The notes beneath the pieces are model-generated. The model saw only the letters and a list, made by a program, of their open reading frames with translations, had not been told where the DNA came from and did no database searches. From Strigamia acuminata (lineage: Eukaryota; Arthropoda; Chilopoda; Geophilomorpha; Linotaeniidae), in assembly GCA_949358305.1 (NCBI GenBank), contig OX442318.1:2590501-2654500 (forward strand): a stretch of 64,000 nucleotides of DNA. The letters are read 5' to 3'. Positions 22,830 through 34,790 of this stretch are shown here, in pieces (positions within the stretch are counted from its first letter, which is position 1; every line of letters starts with the position of its first letter). The translations under genes were made by a program, and so were the position numbers.

Positions 22830-24058
22830 ATTCCGAGACCAAAAACAACCATTTTTTCTATGTAAAATACCCAACCAAAATGGCCACCCCTTGCACCTCT
22901 TCCAAATCTGCCCCTAAATTTACTTCACATCATTCAACTTGTTATTGTCACACATCAATAAGCTTTACTTCAAATTTGTACATATCATATATTACATCAT
23001 CTTGCTTTTGCTGATAACCTTCGGCTTCACATCATCTACCTCAACTCCCCCTCACTGTTATTTCAAAAACCCGGCGGCCCACACTCGTCATCAAACTAAT
23101 TCGATGATATATTAGCAGCAGCAAAAAAACTCTGCAACCCAGCAAAGTTCAACTTCAAATTGATCGGAGAACGAATGTTGTTTACACCATAAAGGGTCGA
23201 GAGTGATCGACTACCGTCTACAACTGTTATTGACACAAACTTCAAAAAATGTCATCCATTACTTCTGAGCTTCAACTTTTACTTCCAGCTCCCACACACA
23301 CGCATGTTTGCTTACACCAAACTCTTTTTCCATCTTTTGCTTCTGCAGCCGCCATTCCCAGAATAATCCGACAATTAGGCCTCGTATTCTCTATGTCCAA
23401 ACTGCGGCAAACGACATTGCTAAACAAAAGGTCATTTTGATTACGTGAAATTTCTTCCAGCTGCAACCTCCTTCAGGTACTACTAGTGTACTTCACCCGT
23501 ATTACCTCACATAAAGCGGCATGCCGTTGGGCATGGGTTTACCAGGTTTTTAAAATTGCGTACAAAAGGTTTATATCGGCATGCCGGTATAAAGCGAAAC
23601 ATGCCGGTATAAGTGAAAAAGCGAGTTTTTGGAATAATTATGTTGGTTTTTGGGCCTAAAATTTAAGTTTTCCTTTATTTCAGCAGATTTTTACTAAAAT
23701 CTGGATAAATTTATAGAAATTTAAGACTAATACTGTTAGTTGTCAAATATGTATTATTTTCAAATGCATTTTTTCAATTGTATTACAAAAAGCATTATTT
23801 AATGTAATCTTCAGTAGTTAAACCTACAAAAGTTAAAAGTTGTGGAAGACTGGAAAGTACATCCGTAGGCGTTTACTTAGTTTCCATTCGCTGCAAATTA
23901 AACTATCAAAAGCAATATCCATATCCACCAGATGGCTTTATTGTCTTAGGTCTAATCCCCAATGTTAAGAACCACTCAATCCAAACACCATGTCTTAGGG
24001 GTCATGACATTGCAGTCCACAGTTTAAATCAAAGAGTCGAAGAATCGAAGAAATACTC
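22830..24058. other. Gene-free stretch with CGGCATGCCG motifs
   Basis: 23,515-23,615 carries three GGCATGCCG/GGTATAAAGCG motifs of the foldback family at 31.2 and 34.7 kb. The frames at 23,249-23,466 have no recognisable domain. Confidence 0.4.
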
Positions 24059-24989
24059 GGTGCATTCAAAAACTCATTTGCACTAAACGACCAGTGCAAC
24101 TGGTAGTGTAAATGTCAAGTCAAACAACCCAATTTTCAAGTTTAAAAATAAATTTCTGCATAGATTTCAGTAGCTGCATTCAAAAACTAAAATATTTTGT
24201 GTTTTACTTCAATTTTAAAACAAAAATGACATTATTTCCTGTTTCAACTCATGTTAAAACTTAAAACACACTTAAACTAAAATTGTTATTTTAATTTTTG
24301 AATGCAGCTAGTGTAAATACAAGTGTAAATAAATTGACACACAGAAAATATGTATACTCTGGCTCATCGTAAGTGGGTACCCAGTTCCTATTGGCCGAGC
24401 CATTTCACTGGTGTAGATATACATAAAAATAGGCCAAAATACATGTTGTGTGCTTGCCAGACAAAACAATCAATTATAAATTTCAAAAATTGTTTGCTTT
24501 CCTGAAAAAGCAACCAATAAACTGAACGAACTAAACATACATGAATTTTGAAAAAATAACAGCATAAAACATTGTTTTAAGATTTTTTAAAACGTTTTAT
24601 TATTAAATAAAAGTCAATTAACATCATTTCAACCATTAGAATAATCAAACAAATTAAAAACACAACAAAACCACATTTCCTGGTGGTAGTATAAAGGCAA
24701 CAGTTAGGAGTAAACAGGCTCGGCCAATAGGAACTGGGTAACCACTTACGATGAGCCAGAGTATAGCAATCAGATTGTTATATATAAAAATTCTAGATTC
24801 TGCCCGTCTGATACCCATTGAAGCGACAATCCAAGATAATGCCAAAATAGTAGGTTTGCACGCCGATGTGTAAAGAAAATTAAAACATGGCGTGCAGGAC
24901 GTTTCCGTTTAACCAATTTGCACGACATTTACACGAATTAATCCGTGTAAATGTGTTTACACTCGTTTTAATGACTTTTCGAATGCACC
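24059..24989. mobile_element. GGTGCATTCAA-type foldback with two nested structures
   Basis: The ends are GGTGCATTCAAAAACTCATT and, inverted, GGTGCATTCGAAAAGTCATT. Inside, 24,174-24,309 is a second foldback with ends AGCTGCATTCAAAAACTAAA and its inverse, and 24,353-24,765 is TATACTC MITE copy 3. So three inverted-repeat units are stacked within 930 bp. Confidence 0.65.
24353..24765. mobile_element. TATACTC family MITE, copy 3
   Basis: The ends are TATACTCTGGCTCATCGTAA and its inverse. The inner arms CCCAGTTCCTATTGGCCGAG are identical at both ends, suggesting fairly recent activity or gene conversion. It sits inside the foldback 24,059-24,989. Confidence 0.85.
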
Positions 24990-25902
24990 TACTATATTTA
25001 GCTATCCTAAGTGAATTCCTTCAAATATTCTTCATAATTTTCCACTCATTCATTTCATTCTTCGCTATCTATCCGGCAATACACTATTTTACTCGTGCGA
25101 AATACAAATGTGCACTCAACAAAGAATTGAATGGCACTGGGTAATAGAGTGAGAAATCTTTCCCCATTTTCAAAATGATGCTTTGAATAAAAGAAAAAAA
25201 GGAAAAAAGCCCAAAGAAGAAATCCAATAGCAAAAACACATTGAATTAGGAAAGGGCAGCTTTAAGAAGCGCACAACTTATTAGCTTGCACAGTCTTATA
25301 TTCTCAATGTCAAGCACCAACTATTAAACATTTTAATTAAGATAACTTAGACTGATTGTCACACATGCACAAATGTGATAAAGCCAAATCACTTGATTTA
25401 AATTCTTATTACAATTGTAATGCCCATCTCCTCCTTCGCTCCGATTAATATGTCGCCAATGTTATGTTCCCATAAGAGCATCCAGAGAGTAAGAGAGAAA
25501 AACTGTCGTCTCTAATTATTGCCGTTGTTCTCGGATAATAATTACAACGCCGACAAAAACAGCGACAGCCGTGATTGCAGTGGCGATACCAACATTGTCC
25601 CGCTAAATATCGACCGATACTGATACCTATGTTTATAAAAAATTACATAACTTCGTAATTATTAAGGCCCGGCTAAATGCATAGGAATTATTTTTATTCA
25701 ATGAAAAGTCGAAATCGACTATAAATGCATATTTTCAAAAAATCAGAAATAAATGCATAAATCGCCATTTTTCCAGGAAATAACGACAAATTGTGTCTTT
25801 TTTTAACAAAACGTATCAATTTTTGCCTTTTTTTAAAGACACGTATCGTATGCTTGCGTTTTAGCCGAAAAATCGACGTTACAGCACATAATTGACATTT
25901 TA
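24990..25902. other. Gene-free stretch
   Basis: No gene. An N-terminal-like frame at 24,887-25,144 (plus) is hydrophobic but starts inside the foldback element and is AT-bias driven. Confidence 0.4.
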
Positions 25903-26475
25903 GTCCAAACATCGATGTTTTAGCCCAAAAATCGATGTTTTAGTCCAAAAATCGATATTTTAGTCCAAAAATCGATATTTTAGTCCAAAAATCGATGTTT
26001 TAGCCAAAAAATCGATGTTTCAGCCCAGAAATCGATGTTTTGGCCCAAACTATTGGGATTTTGTGTCACCTGGCTTATTGCATTGCAAATCCCGAATGAG
26101 GGTCTCCCATCGCCAGGGGGAGTTGAGGTGTAATCTCACGGACCAATCACGTTGTCACGTGACTTCGATTCACTTCCTGTGATGTGATCAGAGCGTGTGG
26201 TTCGGTTCGTGCAGTGTGATCGAATAAACCGACTAAATTCACTTCAAATCAATGCCATCCTCTCTTCTCAATTTTCAAAACAAACATCGATGTTTTAGCC
26301 CAAAAATCGATGTTTTAGTCCAAAAATCGATGTTTTAGCCCAAAAATCGATGTTTTAGTCCAAAAATCGATGTTTTAGCCCAAAAATCGATGTTTTAGCC
26401 CAAAAATCGATGTTTTAGCCCAAAAATCGATGTTTTAGCCCAAAAATCGATGTTTTAGTCCAAAAATCGATGTTT
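25903..26475. repeat. Minisatellite, 20-bp unit, split by a 230-bp insert
   Basis: The unit is CAAAAATCGATGTTTTAGCC, with 7 copies left (25,903-26,046) and about 10 right (26,281-26,475). T/C variation at one position alternates among copies. The middle, 26,051-26,280, is unrelated GC-richer DNA. Confidence 0.95.
26051..26280. mobile_element. Unique insertion inside the 20-bp array, possible solo LTR
   Basis: This 230-bp segment is flanked by CAAAC on both sides (26,046-26,050 and 26,281-26,285), as a 5-bp target duplication would be. It contains GAATAAACCG near its right end and a CACGTGA box. Size, AATAAA and 5-bp duplication fit a solo LTR, but the ends are not TG..CA, so this stays tentative. 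Confidence 0.4.
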
Positions 26476-27439
26476 TGAGCAAAAACTCAAATTTTTATAG
26501 ACCAATAATTGTCATTGCAACATTACATTGACGCTAAGGCTAATTAGCAATCAGTACAGGGTGCTATTTGTCGTATTTAACGATAGCTTCAGCAATAAAA
26601 AGTGACAAATAGTAACAAATAGCTAATTCTACAAAAACTAATCCTTGGCTTAAGCCTTAAACAGCTAATTTGACAAATATTAAGTTTAGCATGGCAATGA
26701 CATCCACTGGTCCAGTGGTTGTTGTTGGATGAAATCTTTCAACAAATTCAACAGAATCTTGTGCAGCCGACAAAAAAAGCAATGACTAACTGGGAATATG
26801 AAGTTTGCTCGCATAAAAGCAGTAAATTGATTCTGGAAGTCTTCCAAATGATTCAAGTCATAAACAATTCAAGTTGACCACAAAATACTCAGATAAAACT
26901 CAAATCTCCATGGTTACATCTACCAGAAATCACCTACAAGACCTTTGCAAGATTATTTACTCATTTTCAGACATTTTGCAAAACTCGCTGGGTTTTCTTG
27001 TTTGTAGATTGCAACAATTGCATTTGGGTTTTTTGTAGCAATGAGGAAGAAGCAGATGTAATAATGATGATGATTGAGTTAGGAGTAATCTAAGCGATGA
27101 AACCACGAGCGACTTGGGAAGTTGTTGCTAAGCTTTTCATGGAGCCACATCATCTTGACATAGGCAATGTAAACTGTGGCAACTGCACTTGACCTCAGCA
27201 ACAAGTTGTCACAGTCAGTTAGACAGGAGGAAAGAGAATCTGGCCTTTGTGTAGGAAATTGTTTCATCCGTTTGTATGTTTACACAAATTGTAGATTCGT
27301 TTCGACGAGTTTTTGAAAAGATCAATATGTTTGTGAAATTATCGGTAGATATTTGGAAATATTTAGTTTTTAAGGAATTTGATAAATTTTTAATAAATTG
27401 ACAAATTGTTGAAAACTTCTTGACAATTTTAAATGACTT
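26476..27439. other. Gene-free stretch
   Basis: ACAGGGTGCTATTTGTCG at 26,557 resembles an element tip, but no partner was found. Otherwise nothing. Confidence 0.4.
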
Positions 27440-27985
27440 CCAATAAGTTTTTCACACATTCTGACAAGTTATTGACAAATTCTGACATATTTTTGACAAA
27501 TTCTGACATATTTTTGACAAATTCTGACAAGTTATTGACAAATTCTGACATATTTTTGACAAATTTCCCAAATTTTTGACAAATTTCCCAAATTTTTGAC
27601 AAATTTCCCAAATTTTTGACAAATTTCCCAAATTTTTGACAAATTTCCCAAATTTTTGACAAATTTCCCAAATTTTTGACAAATTTCCCAAATTTTTGAC
27701 AAATTTCCCAAATTTTTGACAAATTTCCCAAATTTTTGACAAATTTCCCAAATTTTTGACAAATTTCCCAAATTTTTGACAAATTTCCCAAATTTTTGAC
27801 AAAATTCCCAAATTTTTGACAAATTTCCCAAATTTTTGACAAATTTCCCAAATTTTTGACAAATTTCCCAAATTTTTGACAAATTTCCCAAATTTTTGAC
27901 AAATTTCCCAAATTTTTGACAAATTTCCCAAATTTTTGACAAATTTCTCAAATTTCCGACAAATTTCCCAAATTTCCGACAAACC
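27440..27985. repeat. Minisatellite, 20-bp unit, about 27 copies
   Basis: The main unit is AAATTTCCCAAATTTTTGAC, nearly perfect from 27,560 to 27,940. The left edge has the variant AAATTCTGACATATTTTTGAC. All three minus-strand frames are open through it and encode the same peptide in rotation (N-L-S-K-I-W-E-I-C-Q-K-F-G-K-F-V-K), so these are not genes. Confidence 0.97.
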
Positions 27986-29018
27986 AAAACCACTAAAACA
28001 AAATTTAAATTATTTAATTTCCTCCGTCGTTATTCCCCACCAAAATTTCCTTTCTTGCTCACAACCCCATAGAACCGTCCACTCACCACCAAAATCACCA
28101 AAATCACAAACCCAAGTGGGAAACACCAACCATAAACACACAAATCATCCCCTGCCATTGAAAACATTGAAAACACTCACAAATAAACAATAAAACAGGA
28201 ATTGCATCTAGATGCCACTTCCTGTCAATCAAATCATCAACCCATCAACCACAGAACCTCTTATTTTACATTAAAACACAATTCTGTGCTACTAGTCGTC
28301 GAGAAACGACAAAGAGAACCAGACGTGGCTTTACTGACCTTGACAACTCGCACAACGTCAATGAACTCTCTTTCTCTCCTCCATTTTTCAAAGGCGCAAC
28401 AACCCGCTCTGCACATTACTTGAATAATCACTCGATTTTCAATCGATTTTTTTCAAATTAAATCGATTTCCGATGTTAATAGCTACTATTCAACAAATTC
28501 GGTGACAATAATTAAAAATTTTGCATTTTATTTATTGATTTTTATTATTGTAAATATTTTATCTAGAAATATCGGTGGTAAATATCGATAAATCACGATA
28601 ATTTCGATTTTTACTATTAAAAATCGAAATTTACGGACATTTTTAAATTTAAATTTTTTCAAAATTATTTTTATTAAATTATTTATTTTTTAAACAAAAT
28701 TGTCACAATAACATTAAAATATCTGAAATAAATATCGATAATTCCAGATATTTTCGATATTTTCAAACTTTGATCGATTTTTTGAAAATTCCAATTCAAA
28801 AAATCAAGTTTTCATATAAAATATAAAAAATTAATTAACTTTTAAACAAAATTAAACCAATAACAACAAAAAATCGTAAATAAATACCGATATTTCCCAA
28901 TAACTTCGATTTCTCTTCAAAAAACCTCGAAATTCCTTCGATTTAATCGATATTCCAAACCCCAAAACCAAAATAAACCAAAATAAACCAAAAAAATCGA
29001 AAAAACAAACGTTCTTAC
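27986..29018 (-). other. Start of G-alpha intron 1
   Basis: By the donor at 29,018 this is intronic. 27,990-28,420 is A/C-rich on plus; 28,430-28,990 is very AT-rich with many ATCGAT / AATCGA motifs. No second exon was found. Confidence 0.55.
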
Positions 29019-29142
29019 CTAGCAAAAGTATCTTAATCACTTGTTTTTCCTGCTTATTCAACTCGTTCAACTGTCTATCGATTTCGCAACTCCGATACCG
29101 CGCCTTTTTTTCGTCTTCATCCAAACTTAAACAACTTCCCAT
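29019..29142 (-). CDS. G-protein alpha subunit, first coding exon (probable Gv class)
   Basis: The exon encodes MGSCLSLDEDEKKARYRSCE followed by IDRQLNELNKQEKQVIKILL and L, then splits a glycine codon after its first base at a consensus donor CTAG|GTAAGAAC. This is the N-terminal helix of a heterotrimeric G-alpha protein. Gly2 fits N-myristoylation and Cys4 palmitoylation, which anchor it to the plasma membrane. The IDRQL..ILLLG pattern leads to the P-loop GxGESGKST, expected on exon 2. A first intron splitting that glycine is typical of G-alpha genes. From what I know of the family, the EKKAR..IDR.L and V-I/V-KILLLG pattern fits the Gv class better than Gi/o, Gq, Gs or G12, but one exon cannot settle it. 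No exon 2 (GESGKST, KQMKIIH) was found in the 29 kb to the left. The start has G at +4. Confidence 0.8.
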
Positions 29143-29750
29143 GCTTCAATTGTCATTTTCCCAGCAAAATAAACAACTTCCGACACGCTCCACAATAAAT
29201 ATTCACTTTTCCCAAACTTCACCAAATGTCCCACTCAACTGGAACAAATTTCGAAAAATCGATTCGGTACAACGAAGTTGAGATTTCCACTTTTTTCGCA
29301 ATTCCACTTGTCGGATTCGCGCCAGATCGTGCGTGCATCTGCAAAAAGGTGTGAAATAACGTTTTCATTAAGAAAAAATCACATTTAACGACATTTTTTT
29401 TATTATTTTTTCAACCTCGGTCGTCATAACGAGAGCGAGTCGATTCTACCTGTCAGTTTACGGTTGGATTTCTTCGCTTCGACTCCTCGTTCCTTAATTT
29501 CCACGCTTCCACAACATCGGCCATGCTAAAAAATGTGAGAATCTTTCACGCTTCGCTTCTACTGTCAACCGCCCACTCAAAACAAGTGCAAATAACGACG
29601 AGAAACTTCAGCTACCGATACACAAATTCTCCATTTTGATGCGGAGCAACACCCGCGCCCTTTCGGGTCAGCTCCCAGAACTAAGAATGATGTCATGATT
29701 TGTCCTATTTACCATTGTCGACGATAATTTTGTCGCAATCTGAAAATACA
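29143..29750 (-). promoter_or_regulatory. 5' leader and probable promoter of the G-alpha gene
   Basis: This stretch lies upstream of the G-alpha start on the minus strand. It is free of tandem repeats and clearly richer in CpG and GC than the AT-rich DNA on both sides (for example GATTCGCGCCAGATCGTGCG at 29,314-29,333). A CpG-rich, repeat-poor island directly in front of a first coding exon is what a broad promoter looks like. No TATA box or start site can be fixed. Confidence 0.4.
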
Positions 29751-32401
29751 AATGGCCTTATTAATGTTCGAATTTTTTTCAATGTTTTATTAAAATTGAT
29801 AGAAAATTCATCATAGTTTTTGAATTTTTTGATTTTTTTATGGATTTCTTTCCAACTATTTGTCATTTTCATCCTCTTAATGAATATTCTTTTTGTCAGA
29901 TTTGATTTTTTTTTAAAAAATTAAATGGAATTCGAGTGACACATGAGAAACCATGTTTGAAATTTGCAATTTTCTCGTTTGGAAAATAAAAAAATACAGA
30001 AAAATTTTTGACAGAATGCCAATACATGAAATTCGAGAAAACGGGTCGACTTAATGGTTTCACATTTCTCACTAACGATTGCACATCCAACAACCCACAA
30101 AAAAATAATAAAAGAAAAGAAAAATTCGTTTCCCGGTGACAATTTTTCATGTCGAAGAAGAATTTATTTTTCTCACCACAAACAAAAACAAAATAACACC
30201 CACCAATCACACAACAGATAAATTAATTACCATCTCTAAACAACCAATCACATTTAAAATAAATCCATATCAGCTGATCAAAGATGGCAGCTCTTCATCT
30301 GGCCTCGATCTAACACATTTTCAGTCAAATTTACAAACTTTTCGACATTTCCTTCGATTTTTCTTTCAAAAAACCTCTTTCCTCTTCCATTAAAATATCA
30401 ATTTAACTTTGATATTTAACCACAGACCTCAATTCCCCACAGTTTTATCTATTTTTAATGATCCCATTGGCATTTTATTGTCTTTTTATCCTGCACTTTC
30501 AATAATTTCCCCACAAAAACTCTTCCTGCACTGAAAAATCATCCCAATAAATTCAAAATAAAAGTAAAAATTAAATATAAATCCTAAAAAATAATATCTC
30601 TCCTCCTTCCGCGCTTGTGAATTTTTAATTCCAAGTCTATTTCCTACAGCAGAAGTAGAAGAAGAGTTTAAGAAGACCAATGTGTGCTACTCCTCTTGGA
30701 ATTAAAGTAGTCTAGTGCCAAAGAAATTTAGGCAAACTGCCAAACTGCTGGCTTGTAGTGAAACTAGCCAAGTCTGACAGAGGAGAAAGAAGAGAGATAA
30801 AGAGACCATTCTATTACTCAAGCAACATTGTAGAATGAGTTGAGGAAGTTGAGAATAACATTACTTGCACAAAGAAAATTCCTTCTTACCTTATTCTCTC
30901 CTTTCACTTTTTCCCTCTTCCTTCCACCACACATTTATATGTATACCTTATACAATACACCACACAACTTTTATTTTTAAACCTTAAATGTATTTTGCTT
31001 TCATGCTTTTTCTTTCATGCCTTAAGCACCATTTTAAACATGCCTTGCAACCATGAAACCTACAATTGAAGATTACATTCTTCTCTCAGCTGAAGCAAGA
31101 AATTATTAGGTGGTGAAGTTATTTATTTCCACTCACTCAACACATTGGGGTAACAGGTGAGGAGAATCACTCTTGACTACAAAATTTTCATTCCAAGACA
31201 CTGAAAAACAACGTTCGATGCTTTAAATTCTTGAAGGGAAGTCACTTTCCTTACTTTCTTTTACGAAGACGGAAGTGGTGCTTTTTACTGAAATAACCTG
31301 CTTTAAGTGACATGCCAATGCACAACTTTAGGAAATTTCAGAGCTTACATCGGCATGCCGCTTAAAGCGGAGTAATACGTTTCGTCATAATTAAAGAAAG
31401 TGACTTTCAAGAAAGTCATATCCATATATCCTCATACTCCTGCGAAAGTGATAGAAATTAATCCATTAATCATTCAAAAGTCACTTTTCTAAAAGGAATG
31501 CACGTATTGTTGTTTAAGAATTTACAAATTTGGCATTAGAAATTAAACTAATGGACATTTTAATGCAATTGTTGTGCACAATCTATATCTCTTGTCATTT
31601 TGTATATACAGAAACTAGAGAGAGAGAGTTGTGTGATCATGTGAACAGATAATTGAATTTCATTGGGTTGCAGACATGTAGTTGGAGTCTGCTTTACATT
31701 GTACACAAAGAAGCTGCTTATTGCGCAATCTAATTACATGCTGTAAAAGCATTTGCTATTTTTGCTCCTGCACAATTGTGCAACTACTTAGTATGTTTGA
31801 AAATCTAAAATGTATTTAAAGTGAAGACAATTTGACTAAATTTGCACCAGTCAAGGTCTGCAACATTTGCATTTCACATTTCACTGCAATGTGAGTGTGA
31901 GTTATGACTTTAAATCTCTTCTCCTTGTTTTTAACTCTGCTAATGGTTTTCTCATGGTAAGTATAATGCTTTTTTTGCTCATCTGAGTAGGATTATTCAA
32001 AAATTATCCATTCAACATCTAATTACATTAGTAATTTCACCCTCCAGTAGCAATGGCCAACCAATAGCAGGGCAGGATTTTTGAATAGAAGATTTTGTGC
32101 CTCTCCTGTGGATTATTGCTCATCGGTAGGAAAAATCAATTGCGAAAACTCCTACGATGTTTACTAGGACTACAAAGAAAGATCTCGCGATTGAGAAATC
32201 GATAACTGGCGAAAAGACTTTCTCGTATGTATCACCGTCTATCTCTGAGAACCCTTGTGCGATTTTTCTTCGTGATGTAAATCCATCAACATCCAACTAT
32301 GGTTGATCCTTCAGGACGATCCACAATGTCCCAGAGATTGCGTTCTTTACATTGGCCACCGAATAGCAACCCAGGTAAAAAAAGTTCTGCAGAATTCTGC
32401 A
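29751..32401. other. Gene-free stretch upstream of the G-alpha promoter
   Basis: AT-rich sequence with one foldback at 31,230-31,411. Short frames at 29,896-30,680 are F/N/K-rich AT-bias frames. Confidence 0.4.
31230..31411. mobile_element. Foldback with CGGCATGCCGCTTAAAGCGG motif
   Basis: The ends are CTTGAAGGGAAGTCACTTTC and, inverted, CTTGAAAGTCACTTTCTTTA. It contains CGGCATGCCGCTTAAAGCGG, also seen in part at 23,515-23,600 and, diverged, 34,660-34,790, where CCCCGCTTTAAGCCTCATG pairs with CATGTCTCTTAAAGCGAGG. The family has no coding part. Confidence 0.5.
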
Positions 32402-32872
32402 TATTATGCAGAAAAATTTTCTGCAGAAAAAATTACCAAATTCTGCAGAATTCTGCAGCAAAATATTGACCTTTTCCGCAGAAAAAATTACCAAATTCTG
32501 CAAAATTCTGCAGCAAAATGTTGACCTTTTCCGCAGAAAAAATTACCAAATTCTGCAAAATTCTGCAGCAAAATGTTGACCTTTTCTGCAGAAAAAATTA
32601 CCAAATTCTGCAGAATTCTGCAGCAAAATGTTGACCTTTTCCGCAGAAAAAATTACCAAATTCTGCAAAATTCTGCAGCAAAATGTTGACCTTTTCCGCA
32701 GAAAAAATTACCAAATTCTGCAAAATTCTGCAGCAAAATGTTGACCTTTTCTGCAGAAAAAATTACCAAAGTCTGCAGAATTCTGCAGCAAAATGTTGAC
32801 CTTTTCTGCAGAAGAAATTACCAAATTCTGCACAATTCTGCAGCAAAATGTTGACCTTTTCTGCAGAACTTC
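32402..32872. repeat. Tandem array, 55-bp unit, about 8 copies
   Basis: The unit contains GACCTTTTCCGCAGAAAAAA, ATTACCAAATTCTGC and TTCTGCAGCAAAATGTT; unit starts are at 32,468, 32,523 and 32,578 and so on. The array is bracketed by similar direct sequences: CCACAATGTCCCAGAGATTG at 32,320 and CCACAATGTCCCGGACTTTG at 32,881. Confidence 0.95.
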
Positions 32873-34032
32873 ATGTCGCTCCACAATGTCCCGGACTTTG
32901 GGTTCTTTCACCAGGAACTATGAACATCAGCAAGAAATACCTTTGACATAAAAAATATGAAATAATAATGACAAATCCTTCCAACCACATGAAAAATGTC
33001 ACAATTTAAAACATTTATTGCCACAAAAATTTAATCAACCATCATTTGTAAATTTTTAAACACTAAACTGCATTCAAACCTAGAGCCAACATTTACCTCC
33101 AATTTGCCACTATGATAGAAATGAGAAATTTTTCAGTTCAATGTTTCTGTATTGAGCCCAGCCACAGCTAAGGCCAATTCATTAAATAAGGTGATTTTCT
33201 CTAATCCTCTTAATCCCTTAATCCCTGTGTGTGCACAAAGTGGAGGCAGGTGGCTGTAGGTAAGGAGATTACACTTAACCCCCACCCCAACACTTCTCAC
33301 TCTAACACAAACTGACCAAGTTTTCATGACAGAAAATCACTATTCAAAGAAAAATTAATTTCTCACATTCCCCAACAACACTTGGGCCTGATTTCATAAT
33401 TTCCTAATTTATTAACCACATAAATGCAGGAAATACAACCAATCACCTCCAAAAGACAACCACAAAATGCTGCAGCCAACTCTGGCTGACATATTGTAAT
33501 TTGGTGAGCCTTGAATTTACCAATGCAAATGTCTGTCCAGCTGTTCCAAACTCATGATTCATTTTGCCTCCCCTGTACAGGGCTGTACAGGGGGGACCAA
33601 GCATTTGTCAAAGTCATTGTTGCCAGGCTAAATGTTATTAAGAGTCGACTCTGCTTGCAGCCATTTTGGAAAATAGATATTCAATCCAAGTGTTTTATTC
33701 TTTTTTAGTCTGTTCTAAGTGTGTGAGTGTATGTATTTGTTAGGGCTTTCAAACGTTTTTGGTTTGCAGCCAAAATTTCTGCTCGATTCCCCCCATGAGC
33801 AACAGACCACACTCAATCAATGGCACCGAGCATGCGCGCATCATGTAACACCTCACGACCCTTTGTATACATCTCGCACAGCAAACCCCCATCAGTGTTC
33901 AACTTGTTTTAGTTTGTTCTGCCATTCGATTTTCCTATTTTATTTCCATGCCATAAGTTAAACTCTACAAGAGCATGGCTTGTTTGTCTGTTTGTCTCTG
34001 TTTGGTGGGAGATTTAAAATTGTTAGATAGTA
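32873..34032. other. Gene-free stretch
   Basis: No gene, array or paired ends recognised. CTGTACAGGGCTGTACAGG at 33,573-33,591 is a short direct duplication. Confidence 0.4.
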
Positions 34033-34623
34033 TTTGATAGATAGATTTGGTGAGATTCAGATAGATAGATTTAATGAGATTCAGATAGATAGATTTAATG
34101 AGATTCAGATAGATAGATTTGGTGAGATTCAGATAGATTGTTTTTAGATCCAGATAGATCTTTTTAGGATTCAGATAGATTCTTTTTAGATCCAGATAGA
34201 TCTTTTTGGGATTCAGATAGATTTTTGGAAATTCACGGAGACATTTTGGGATTTAGATAGATTTTTTGGGATTCAGTTTGATTTTTGGGGATCTTTATTG
34301 ATTTTGGAGGATTTTGATTGATTTTGGAGAATTTTGATTGATTTTGAGGGATTTTGATTGATTTTGTGGGTTTTGATAGATTTTGGGGGATTTTGATTAA
34401 TTTTGGAAAATTTTGATAGATTTTTGAGATCCTGATTAATTTTTGGGATTTTGATTGATTTTGAGGAATTTTGATCGATTTTGGGGGATTTTGATTGATT
34501 TTAGAGAATTTTGATTGATTTTAGAGGATTTTGATTGATTTTAGAGAATTTTGATTGATTTTAGAGGATTTTGATTGATTTTAGAGAATTTTGATTGATT
34601 TTAGAGGATTTTGATTGGTTTTG
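34033..34623. repeat. Compound array, units 24 then 20 bp
   Basis: It starts with GAGATTCAGATAGATAGATT-type 24-bp units, passes through mixed forms, and ends with GATTTTGATTGATTTTAGAG 20-bp units (34,440-34,620). Strongly G/T-rich on plus with very little C. The ATTCAGATAGATTTT core is shared with 37,420-38,135. Confidence 0.9.
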
Positions 34624-34659
34624 GAAAAGTTTAATATTTGGGTCAAAGAAAATGGCTAC

Positions 34660-34790
34660 CTTTCCCCGCTTTAAGCCTCATGCTGCAACAGCGCATAATT
34701 TACCATTACTGCCGGAAAACTCAGATTATTTCATAAGTGAAACTGTTTGTCACTTGTAGTGCCATGTCTCTTAAAGCGAGGAATAATACA
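34660..34790. mobile_element. Short foldback related to the CGCTTTAAGCGG family
   Basis: CCCCGCTTTAAGCCTCATG at the left pairs with CATGTCTCTTAAAGCGAGG at the right, about 130 bp apart. Directly follows the tandem array 34,033-34,623. Confidence 0.4.

Noticed and set aside
27429-27993. Three minus-strand frames of 153-176 residues reading N-L-S-K-I-W-E-I-C
   Set aside because: These are the 20-bp array read in rotation, not a repeat protein gene.
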